The translations under genes and the position numbers were made by a program. A stretch of DNA of 13,830 nucleotides. It comes from Chitinophagaceae bacterium. Lineage in GTDB: Bacteria; Bacteroidota; Bacteroidia; Chitinophagales; Chitinophagaceae. The stretch is taken from positions 1 to 13,830 of the forward strand of contig JACFNM010000083.1 of NCBI GenBank assembly GCA_019454915.1. Direction: 5' to 3'. Below are positions 7,560 through 13,830 of this stretch, piece by piece. The notes beneath the pieces were generated by a model. The model saw only the letters and a list, made by a program, of their open reading frames with translations, ran no database searches and was not told where the DNA came from. How positions within the stretch are numbered: position 1 is the stretch's first letter; each line of letters starts with the position of its first letter.

Positions 7560-8780
7560 ATGGATGCATTATCATTTGATATCGTTGTAATTGGCGGAGG
7601 TTGCGTTGGGCTGGCAACGGCGTATAAAATAAATAGCCGTTATCCGCATTTGAAAATAGCCGTTTTGGAAAAAGAAAGCAGGGTGTCGGCCCATCAGACA
7701 GGAAGGAATTCCGGAGTTATCCATTCCGGAATTTATTACAAACCGGGATCATACAAGGCAAAGAACTGCGTGGATGGCAGAAGAGAATTGGTAGCCTTTG
7801 CAAAAGAGCATAGAATCAACCATGATATCTGTGGCAAAATAATTGTCGCCACTGAAGAAGGTGAATTGGCACACATGAATAAGGTATATCAGAATGGAAT
7901 AGCCAATGGTGTGGAAGATATCCGGTTGATAACCGCTGAAGAAATTAAAGACATAGAGCCTTATTGTGAGGGTATCGCGGGAATATGGGTGGGATGCACG
8001 GGTATTATTGATTATGTGGGTCTCACCGAAAAATTAGCAGAATTATTAGCGAAAAAATTTGAAGGAAGCCGTGTATTCCTGAACACGGAAGCAAAGGATT
8101 TTGTAAAGGAGGGGAACAAAACGATTATCAAAACCAATCAGCAAGACTTTGAAGCAAAATACCTTATCGCCTGTGCCGGGCTGCAGAGTGACCGGATCGC
8201 CCGGAGAGAAGGCACCGGTACCGACAGCGCTATTGTCGGCTTTCGCGGCGATTATTATGATCTGAGTGAGGAAGGGAGAAAAAAAGTCAGGAACCTGATT
8301 TACCCGGTCCCCAATCCTCAGTTTCCCTTTCTGGGCGTTCATTTTACCCGTATGGTGGACGGCAGCGTGGAGTGTGGACCCAATGCCGTATTTGTATTCA
8401 AGCGGGAAGGCTATCATAAAACCGCATTCAGCCTGGCGGATACGGCGGCGGCATTTTCGTATGGCGGCACCTGGAAATTTTTTGCCAAACACTGGCGATT
8501 TGGATTAGATGAATACCGGGGCGCTTTCTCGAAAGCGTATTTTCTAAAACGCCTGCAGAAATTGATCCCATCCTTAACTTCCGCCGACATCCAACCCGGC
8601 CGCGCGGGAGTGCGGGCGATGGCTCTTTCGCGTGAAGGAAGCATGATTGACGACTTTAAGATAGAAGCGAGAGGTAATGCCATTCACGTACTAAATGCAC
8701 CTTCACCGGCAGCAACAGCCTCTCTCGCCATAGGTCAGGCTATACAGGAGATGGCAGCCAAACAATTTGGACTGGAATAG
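7560..8780 (+). CDS. lhgO: L-2-hydroxyglutarate oxidase/dehydrogenase
   Basis: The 406-aa protein is an FAD-dependent DAO-family oxidoreductase. The dinucleotide-binding motif is VVIGGGCVGLATAY (residues 9-22), with the ribose-binding acid Glu37 after LKIAVL, then HQTGRNSGVIHSGIYY (45-60), a signature I recognise for LhgO/L2HGDH. Further family stretches are GFRGDYYDL, YPVPNPQFPFLGVHFTR, GPNAVF and, near the C-terminus, RAGVRAMALS and HVLNAPSPAATASLAIG. It oxidises L-2-hydroxyglutarate to 2-oxoglutarate and passes electrons to the quinone pool, working at the inner face of the membrane. It acts in metabolite repair or lysine/glutarate breakdown; no glutarate hydroxylase gene is nearby. Length fits the family (about 400-420). 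It has its own consensus promoter. Confidence 0.93.
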   Translation: MDALSFDIVVIGGGCVGLATAYKINSRYPHLKIAVLEKESRVSAHQTGRNSGVIHSGIYYKPGSYKAKNCVDGRRELVAFAKEHRINHDICGKIIVATEEGELAHMNKVYQNGIANGVEDIRLITAEEIKDIEPYCEGIAGIWVGCTGIIDYVGLTEKLAELLAKKFEGSRVFLNTEAKDFVKEGNKTIIKTNQQDFEAKYLIACAGLQSDRIARREGTGTDSAIVGFRGDYYDLSEEGRKKVRNLIYPVPNPQFPFLGVHFTRMVDGSVECGPNAVFVFKREGYHKTAFSLADTAAAFSYGGTWKFFAKHWRFGLDEYRGAFSKAYFLKRLQKLIPSLTSADIQPGRAGVRAMALSREGSMIDDFKIEARGNAIHVLNAPSPAATASLAIGQAIQEMAAKQFGLE

Positions 8781-9101
8781 ACCAGGATCGGTTGCCCGTA
8801 AAATTATCGTTGTGGAAGGGAGTGTTAATGACGACCGTAAAGCGTTGATGTGGAATTGAAGAACTACTGATTTTAATGTTTGGTGAAGCCGGTGCAAGCG
8901 AAACTGCTCGCAACAGCAACAACAATATAAGGCCTATGGATGCATAGAGGAGACGCAGCCTCCCGCCTAAGCACAAGCCCATTAGCTGGTATCCTGTAGA
9001 AGAAAAAAATGACGGTTTCATGACAACATGATGACGGCCGGGCGGCGCTCTCCTAAGGAAGAAGATGTACTTTCGTTAACACGGTTTTTAAATAATAGAA
9101 A
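8781..9101. other. Intergenic region between lhgO and the membrane-protein gene
   Basis: No gene I can support lies in these 321 bases. A minus-strand frame (9021-8740) encodes a leucine-rich stretch, but that comes from a CAACAGCAACAACAA-like run and overlaps the end of lhgO, so I discount it. TACTTTCG (9068-9075) is a one-mismatch -7-like sequence without a -33 partner and could drive the next gene. No clear terminator hairpin was found after lhgO. Confidence 0.5.
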
Positions 9102-10397
9102 TTGGATAGGAACGCAGTTATCAGCAGGAAGTGGTTCCTGGTGGGTATAGTCAACCTTTCTTTGGTGGCATTATGGGGAATGACGATGCGTTATAAGATC
9201 GCTTTCCAATTTCCGTTCTTCGTGCAAAATAACCTGTTGCATGCGCACTCTCATTTTGCATTCAGCGGATGGGTCACGCATATTTTGTTTACCGCCCTGA
9301 CGATGCTTATATCGCCGTTTATTTCTGCGGCGAAGCAAAAGAAGTATTTCTGGCTGATCGTCGCCAACCTGATTAGCGCCTACGGAATGTTGATTGCATT
9401 CAGCATGCAGGGTTACAAGGCGATTTCGATAACGTTTTCAACGCTCTCTCTTTTGGTGGGTGTGTCGTATGCCTACGCCTTTATCAAAGACAGCAGGTGT
9501 CTGCCCCGCGGTCATGCGGCTAAGCCCTGGGCGATAGCCGGCCTTATCTTTAATGTAATTTCAGTGGTCGGGCCTTTCACGCTTGCCTATTTAATGGCAT
9601 CCAAAAGCAATAGCCACGAGATGACGCTCGCTTCGATTCATTATTATTTACATTTCCAATACAATGGCTGGTTCTTTTTCGGTACCATGGCATTGATCAC
9701 CACGCTGCTCCCGAAAACCTTCTTTAACCTGAAGCCGTATTTTGTTATATTTACCATTACGGTTGTTCCGGCATTTTTTCAGTCCGTCCTTTGGGCTAAA
9801 CTTCCGGGATGGCTGCAGTTGGTGACAGCAATTGCCCTATTGGTACAACTTACCGCCTGGTTAGTTTTAGTGGAAAAGGCCTGGCCATTATTGTGGAGGA
9901 GCAAAGGTGAACATCCGCATTCCTGGATGAACTTGTTTTTGTTTACGGCCGCCATCGCCATGACGTTAAAGCTGGTTTTGCAGGCGCTGTCCATGATCCC
10001 CACCCTCGGTTCATTGCTTTTCGATTATCGTCCGGTCATTATATTTTATCTGCACCTCGTACTGTTAGGCGTCTTCAGTTTATTTATGATCTATTATGCT
10101 TTTCGAATAGGTGTATTGCAACCAACAAGACTGGCAAGGAATGCTTCTTTGGGATTTTTTGCGGGGGTGGTGCTCAACGAGCTGATACTCGGTATCCAGG
10201 GAATAGCTTCTATTGCACTTATTCCTATACCCTTCCTGAGAGAAATGTTGTTTCTGGCAGCCCTGGTTTTACTCTCCAGCGCTGTTCTTCTGGCGCTTTC
10301 CCAATGGAAAGCCTCCGCCAGCCCTGAACTATGGCTTTCTTCACCCTATAGGGTTAAGCTGGTTAAGAACGAACCCGCTTTAGTGCGATCGCATTGA
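9102..10397 (+). CDS. Polytopic membrane protein, heme-copper oxidase subunit I/NnrS-like
   Basis: The 431-aa product is hydrophobic along its length, with about 11-12 likely membrane helices and no cleavable signal peptide. The second helix begins LLHAHSHFAFSGW (residues 45-57) with His47, His49 and His51, and a later helix contains IHYYLHFQYNGWFFFG (179-194). His-rich helices with an HxH-x(n)-G pattern resemble cytochrome oxidase subunit I and NnrS-type proteins, which bind heme or copper and serve in respiration or nitric-oxide handling; I infer a related role only by this resemblance. The first codon is TTG at 9102, directly after an in-frame TAG at 9096-9098. The next in-frame ATG (Met27) would remove the first helix, so TTG is preferred. 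It stands alone, with 159 nt to the next gene. No partner oxidase or nitric-oxide gene is in view. Confidence 0.65.
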   Translation: MDRNAVISRKWFLVGIVNLSLVALWGMTMRYKIAFQFPFFVQNNLLHAHSHFAFSGWVTHILFTALTMLISPFISAAKQKKYFWLIVANLISAYGMLIAFSMQGYKAISITFSTLSLLVGVSYAYAFIKDSRCLPRGHAAKPWAIAGLIFNVISVVGPFTLAYLMASKSNSHEMTLASIHYYLHFQYNGWFFFGTMALITTLLPKTFFNLKPYFVIFTITVVPAFFQSVLWAKLPGWLQLVTAIALLVQLTAWLVLVEKAWPLLWRSKGEHPHSWMNLFLFTAAIAMTLKLVLQALSMIPTLGSLLFDYRPVIIFYLHLVLLGVFSLFMIYYAFRIGVLQPTRLARNASLGFFAGVVLNELILGIQGIASIALIPIPFLREMLFLAALVLLSSAVLLALSQWKASASPELWLSSPYRVKLVKNEPALVRSH

Positions 10398-10526
10398 TCA
10401 AAAAAACAGAAAGCGCGATTGCTCCGGATAACCGAAATGGATATTGACGGGTGGACGACGCTGACGGCGATACCTGTTTGTCATATTCTTGGTAAAACTT
10501 TTAATTATCTTGCAAGCTTCTGTTAA

Positions 10527-10538
10527 CGGGTTAACCCG
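10527..10538. repeat. 12-bp perfect palindrome in the methyltransferase leader
   Basis: CGGGTTAACCCG reads the same on both strands. It overlaps two GTTAAC hexamers (10522-10527 and 10530-10535), giving GTTAACGGGTTAACCCG. A -7-like TATCTTG (10506-10512), one T short of TATCTTTG, lies just upstream and the methyltransferase ATG 18 bases downstream. The position between promoter and start codon suits an operator, but no regulator gene is adjacent. Having no loop, it is unlikely to be an RNA hairpin. Confidence 0.4.
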
Positions 10539-10556
10539 GTTTCAAGTTGCTGAAAG

Positions 10557-11474
10557 ATGACAAAGCGTAGCAAAGCGATGAAGGCGAAGCCTTTTTTAAA
10601 ATGGGCGGGCGGTAAGGGTCAGTTGATACCTGCTGTGGAGGCGGCTTTACCCGGAGACCTGGCAGGGAAGGAGTCCCTGGTTTATGTGGAGCCTTTTGCC
10701 GGCAGCGGCGCTGTTTTGTTTTGGTTCCTGCAAAAATTTCCCAACGTGCAGCACGCGATCATCAATGATATCAATACGGACTTGGCGAATGCTTACCGCG
10801 TCGTTAAAGAGCACCCGCAGCTCCTGATCGAAACATTACAAGTCATTCAGGATAAATATTACGGCTTGAAATCAGAAGAGGACAGGCGGAATTTCTTTTT
10901 GGAGAAAAGAGAAATCTTCAATTCCCGAGCATTAAGTGTATTAGATAAAACCGCCTTACTGCTTTTCCTGAATCGCACCTGTTTTAACGGCTTGTACCGG
11001 GTTAATAGTCAAAACCGGTTTAACGTTCCTTTCGGGAAATATAGCCGGCCGAAGATTTGCGATCCGGAAACCATACTGGCAGATAGCAACATTTTACAGA
11101 AGGTGACTATTTTGAACGGTGATTATCGCAAAACGCTGGAACACGCTTCCGGGAGGGCTTTCTTTTATATAGATCCGCCTTACCGGCCGATTAGTAAAAC
11201 GGCTTCTTTCAATGCTTATGCCCAGAAAGTATTTGGAGATGATGAACAGATAGCCTTAAAAGAATTTTGTGATGGATTATCGGCTAAGGGGTGTCGTTGG
11301 CTTTTGAGCAACTCGGATCCTAAAAATGAAAACCCGAAGGATAATTTCTTCGATGATTTATATAAGGATGAGTCGGTGTACATTAAGAGAGTAAAAGCTA
11401 AACGAACGATAAACGCGGATGCGGCTAAAAGAGGTGAGATCAGGGAATTGCTGATTAGCAATTACAAAAGCTGA
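10557..11474 (+). CDS. Dam-family DNA adenine N6-methyltransferase (probably GATC)
   Basis: The 305-aa protein has the alpha-class adenine methyltransferase order: KPFLKWAGGKGQLI (residues 11-24) with the family's N-terminal FLKWAGGK block, the AdoMet-binding VEPFAGSG (44-51), INDIN (69-73), LNRTCFNGLYRVN (138-150) followed by FNVPFG (155-160), and the catalytic DPPY (206-209). These match the Dam/DpnM (MethyltransfD12) family, whose usual target is the A of GATC; the target here is inferred. Met8 is an alternative start, closer to the usual N-terminus of the family. No restriction endonuclease gene accompanies it: the next gene is convergent and unrelated, so it looks like a solitary enzyme that could act in mismatch-repair marking, gene regulation or protection. 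A palindrome in the leader may regulate it. Confidence 0.9.
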   Translation: MTKRSKAMKAKPFLKWAGGKGQLIPAVEAALPGDLAGKESLVYVEPFAGSGAVLFWFLQKFPNVQHAIINDINTDLANAYRVVKEHPQLLIETLQVIQDKYYGLKSEEDRRNFFLEKREIFNSRALSVLDKTALLLFLNRTCFNGLYRVNSQNRFNVPFGKYSRPKICDPETILADSNILQKVTILNGDYRKTLEHASGRAFFYIDPPYRPISKTASFNAYAQKVFGDDEQIALKEFCDGLSAKGCRWLLSNSDPKNENPKDNFFDDLYKDESVYIKRVKAKRTINADAAKRGEIRELLISNYKS

Positions 11475-11583
11475 AGTTCAAACTTCTGCCAGGCATATTC
11501 GGAAAGGCATTGCCGACGGATGCTGTAGTTCGGGTACCTTTTGTTTCATGAGGTGTTTCCAGGTGGTAAAGGGTAAGTACCTT

Positions 11584-13086
11584 CTACGGAGAGATTTCGA
11601 CCAAATCAGAAAGGAAGGACAAATTATGGATTTGACCATGGGCATTGTTTCGGTTTTTGCGTGCCGATACTCCGGGGTAATATTTTGACATAAATGATTT
11701 GGCTGTGCTATCTTCTGACTGTGATAAACTAAAGATATTCCTGAAGATGGTTTTTAAAACAGGATGGAATGCCCCCCAAACCGGATAGCCGCCAAGCGGC
11801 ATCGACTTGTTCATTCCATAGGGCGGGTACCCTGCAAATTGTCTTCCTGTTTGATTGGCATAGGCTACCCGGTACCAGCCGTTATCGCCGCTCCAGTAAT
11901 TTGAAAACAGAGGGTATTCATCATCTTCATTCCAGATTTTTTCTGTTATCTGGTTGGCATAAGCCTGACGCAGCGCTACCGGATCGAAGGCGGGGTTGTC
12001 ATATCCCCAGATGTTTTTGATGTTGTTCCGGTTTCTTACAAAGGTCTCAAAGGCAGGCACCAGTCTTCTTGAGTGACTGATATCCCAGCCGGCATCGTCC
12101 GAGAGATAGGTGCTATCCCATGGGACGACGGTTATCATCTGCCATTCATCATTGTTATTTTTCTTCCAGACAACGGGGCTTTGTGTCCCTTCATAATGAG
12201 CATATCTGTTATCAAAAAAGTATTTCCAGAATCCCCTGTCTAAATCTGCCCTGGTACCATTAGCGGACTGAGTAAGGGTAGTTCTGGCCAGGAAGAGATC
12301 GAATATCAGCCGGATACCTTCTTTTTTTTTATGTAAACTTTGGAAGGCGGCCCGTCCATCCTGTGCGATGGGTTGTACGCCTGAAGTATGCAATTCTGCC
12401 AGGTCCGATAGTATGGTGAGGTGCCAGAGATCTTTGTCGGAGAAAAAAAATCTCGTGCTGCCGTCCCGGGTATCGGCCGGAGTGCTGAAGAACCTTCTTT
12501 GAATGGCTTTGAAATAGCCGGGAGACAACCATCGGTTCAGTTGGACCGCCATGGTATTGAAGGCTTGACTGATAAAGGCTCTTTGAGCCGGCGTCCTTTG
12601 TTTTTCGGGTATGGTTTCAACGATGGTAGTGGCAACGGCGCCTAACAGCCCCAGGAATTGCGAACTACACAACGGTACTTCTTTTCCGACATAATTATAG
12701 GCGGTGCAGATATTTCCGCCGGTACAAATCCAGCCCGTACTGCTGTCTTGGGAAGAGATGGGCTGTAACGATGAAAAAATCGGGTTGAGCATATCCACCA
12801 CTTCATTAATTTGCTTCAGGTCTTTGCATCTCCTTGTCATCTCAACAAATGATTGTAGTCCACCCATTTGTACATCATACAATACATACACATCACCATC
12901 CTTAAAAAGCCGCCTTTGAATTTCCGAATTAAAGTAATCGCGATAGTAATGATTCCAGGAATAGATAACCTGTTCGTGAACATTGCCGCCTTTTGAAAAA
13001 TTAAACGATTCCTGGGACGAGGCAGGCTGTGCAAGCAGAAAGAGCATTGCCGGGAACACCAGTAGGCAGATTTTTATTTTTTCCAT
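11584..13086 (-). CDS. Exported protein of unknown function, 500 aa
   Basis: The N-terminus is a clear signal peptide (MEKIKICLLVFPAMLFLLAQ, then PASSQ), so the protein is periplasmic or secreted. The mature part is about 475 aa, rich in aromatic residues and mixed helical, with segments such as FNSEIQRRLF, SSTGWICTGGNICTAYNYVG (two or three cysteines near residues 120-140), DLWHLTILSDLAELH, and near the C-terminus YPLFSNYWSGDNGWYRVAY and GYPPYGMNKSMPLGGYPVWG. The aromatic, Gly/Trp-rich C-terminal half recalls carbohydrate-active (alpha/alpha) barrel proteins, but I cannot place it in a family and see no certain catalytic motif. It is convergent with the methyltransferase (109 nt apart) and divergent from the GH32-like gene. 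No promoter match was found upstream. Confidence 0.75.
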   Translation of the reverse strand: MEKIKICLLVFPAMLFLLAQPASSQESFNFSKGGNVHEQVIYSWNHYYRDYFNSEIQRRLFKDGDVYVLYDVQMGGLQSFVEMTRRCKDLKQINEVVDMLNPIFSSLQPISSQDSSTGWICTGGNICTAYNYVGKEVPLCSSQFLGLLGAVATTIVETIPEKQRTPAQRAFISQAFNTMAVQLNRWLSPGYFKAIQRRFFSTPADTRDGSTRFFFSDKDLWHLTILSDLAELHTSGVQPIAQDGRAAFQSLHKKKEGIRLIFDLFLARTTLTQSANGTRADLDRGFWKYFFDNRYAHYEGTQSPVVWKKNNNDEWQMITVVPWDSTYLSDDAGWDISHSRRLVPAFETFVRNRNNIKNIWGYDNPAFDPVALRQAYANQITEKIWNEDDEYPLFSNYWSGDNGWYRVAYANQTGRQFAGYPPYGMNKSMPLGGYPVWGAFHPVLKTIFRNIFSLSQSEDSTAKSFMSKYYPGVSARKNRNNAHGQIHNLSFLSDLVEISP

Positions 13087-13536
13087 GTTGAAGCGGTGAT
13101 GAGTTCGTGTTGAAGGTTTTTCAGTTATCTAACTCAATAAACGATTTGCTTTTATAGATAAAGAAAATTTCATCTCATCATGCTTGTTAAGGTATCCCGA
13201 ACCGTGACAAGCCCAGGTAGCGACGCGTGCAGGCTTCCATAGATAGTTTGAGCCATTATGGCGCTGGTTCTTTCATTGAGGGTAACCAGCAGAAAGCCCT
13301 TTGACTTGTTATCTTTTTGTACGCGTCCTTGTTACCGGTGCTCCCAAAAACAGGAAAATCTAAGTCGAAATATTTGCGGCCGGTACTAACGTGATTAATT
13401 TATATTTGTTACACCAATTTGTGCGGATGAGTATAGATTCATGTTTAGTCATGATGCAAGGGAAAAGCAAACCCACTCCTGAATAAAAACGATAAACGCC
13501 CGATAAACCAGCAACATACACTCAAAATAATATACC
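13087..13536. other. 450-bp divergent intergenic region
   Basis: This stretch separates two divergently read exported-protein genes and contains no supported gene. It holds a candidate plus-strand -7 box (13401-13408, listed separately) and a weak inverted repeat, GCTGGTT (13263-13269) with AACCAGC (13284-13290), seven base pairs around a 14-nt loop, with no following T run, so it is not a typical terminator. The unusual length for a promoter region leaves space for regulatory sites or a small RNA, neither of which I can identify. Confidence 0.5.
13401..13408 (+). promoter_or_regulatory. Candidate -7 element for the GH32-like gene
   Basis: TATATTTG matches TAnnTTTG exactly. A TTTG at 13373-13376 lies 24 nt upstream, longer than the usual 19-20. 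It would give a leader of about 120 nt before the ATG at 13537. Support is moderate because of the spacing. Confidence 0.4.
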
Positions 13537-13830
13537 ATGAACAAGTGGCCGGTTCTTCTGCTAAGTTTCCTTATATCCGGTTTTTGTTACGGACAATATG
13601 ATAAACAGGATGACGCTGCTTCTATTAACAGCAGCAGAAAGTTGAGGCAACTGATTATGCGTGATCCGCATCGTCCAATCTATCATTTTGCTAATCCCGA
13701 AGGAATAGGGATGCCGTTCGATCCCAACGGAGGCATCTACCGGAACGGGCAATATCACCTGGGCTTTATTTATCAGAATATGGAAAAGGGCAAAAAGGAG
13801 CATTTCTGGGGACACGCGGTCAGCCGGGAT
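13537..13830 (+). CDS. Secreted GH32-like glycosidase (N-terminal part)
   Basis: The first 98 codons are present and the gene runs off the right edge. A signal peptide covers residues 1-20 (MNKWPVLLLSFLISGFCYGQ). The following MRDPHRPIYHFANPEG (41-56), GMPFDPNGGIYRNGQYHLGF (58-77) and EHFWGHAVSRD (88-98) match the first blade of the five-bladed propeller of GH32 (levanase, inulinase, invertase), with the nucleophile expected at Asp62 of DPNG and the usual HWGHAVS-type strand after it. The classical WMNDPNG is PFDPNG here, so the Asn before the nucleophile is lost; this points to a divergent GH32 subgroup or another clan GH-J protein. The likely role is hydrolysis of fructans or related beta-fructosides outside the cytoplasm; the substrate cannot be set from this fragment. 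Confidence 0.75.
   Translation, partial: MNKWPVLLLSFLISGFCYGQYDKQDDAASINSSRKLRQLIMRDPHRPIYHFANPEGIGMPFDPNGGIYRNGQYHLGFIYQNMEKGKKEHFWGHAVSRD

Noticed and set aside
8740..9021. Minus-strand 93-codon frame with a leucine-rich hydrophobic segment
   Set aside because: It overlaps the 3' end of lhgO, has no promoter or recognisable domain, and its leucines come from a CAA/CAG-rich run on the other strand.
10398..10556. Gap before the methyltransferase checked for a small controller gene, as found in some restriction systems
   Set aside because: Only very short frames occur (the longest noted, from 10437, is about 28 codons) and none has helix-turn-helix character.
11462..11548. Minus-strand 27-codon stretch after the methyltransferase that reads YPNYSIRRQCLSEYAWQKFE
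   Set aside because: It looks protein-like but has no start codon, is bounded by stops and overlaps the methyltransferase end; at most a tiny gene remnant. A search of this short peptide would decide.
13263..13290. Inverted repeat GCTGGTT/AACCAGC considered as a terminator
   Set aside because: The stem is only seven pairs with a 14-nt loop and no T run, and it lies far from either gene's end.
1..13830. CRISPR arrays, tRNA/rRNA genes, insertion sequences, toxin-antitoxin pairs or other defence systems
   Set aside because: No repeat-spacer pattern, cloverleaf, transposase or terminal inverted repeats were seen; the lone methyltransferase is not enough to call a defence island.

Overview
The window looks like a chromosomal segment of a Bacteroidota bacterium, most likely close to Chitinophagaceae. 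The reasons are a darA/darB-type dialkylresorcinol (flexirubin-type pigment) operon, several secreted glycoside hydrolases, and upstream sequences matching the Bacteroidota promoter pattern TTTG-N19-20-TAnnTTTG. Assignments rest on motifs and family resemblance read by eye; no database search was possible.

Layout. (1) 1-2730, minus strand: an operon read right to left, with a 169-aa exported protein of unknown function, DarA (flavodoxin-like condensing/aromatising enzyme), DarB (ketosynthase III-like) and the first 18 codons of a further small gene that runs off the left edge. This is the dialkylresorcinol half of a flexirubin-type pigment cluster, whose remainder would lie left of position 1. 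(2) 2915-3445, plus strand: a small outer-membrane beta-barrel protein, divergent from the pigment operon. (3) 3446-5119: a degraded-looking stretch with a class A beta-lactamase-like serine hydrolase split by frameshifts (minus strand) and, head to head with it, a possible small proline-rich exported protein that also appears frameshifted (plus strand). (4) 5120-8780, plus strand: a secreted GH95-type glycosidase with unusual active-site residues, then L-2-hydroxyglutarate oxidase (lhgO) under its own near-perfect promoter. (5) 9102-10397, plus strand: a polytopic membrane protein with a His-rich helix resembling heme-copper oxidase subunit I/NnrS-type proteins, apparently using a TTG start. 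(6) 10557-11474, plus strand: a Dam-type adenine methyltransferase with no visible restriction partner and a perfect 12-bp palindrome in its leader. (7) 11584-13086, minus strand: a 500-aa exported protein I do not recognise. (8) 13537-right edge, plus strand: the first 98 codons of a secreted GH32-like glycosidase.

How the genes work together. Only the pigment operon is a clear functional unit: DarB is expected to condense fatty-acid-derived thioesters and DarA to finish the resorcinol ring, which is later esterified to an aryl-polyene acid. The other genes look like independent units: secreted glycan degradation (GH95, GH32-like), 2-hydroxyglutarate repair, a possible respiratory or nitric-oxide-related membrane protein, and DNA methylation. 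I see no CRISPR array, tRNA, rRNA, insertion sequence or clear defence island. The points most worth a second look are the unexplained exported protein heading the pigment operon, the GH95 active-site substitutions, the split serine hydrolase, the unknown 500-aa protein and the solitary methyltransferase with its palindrome.
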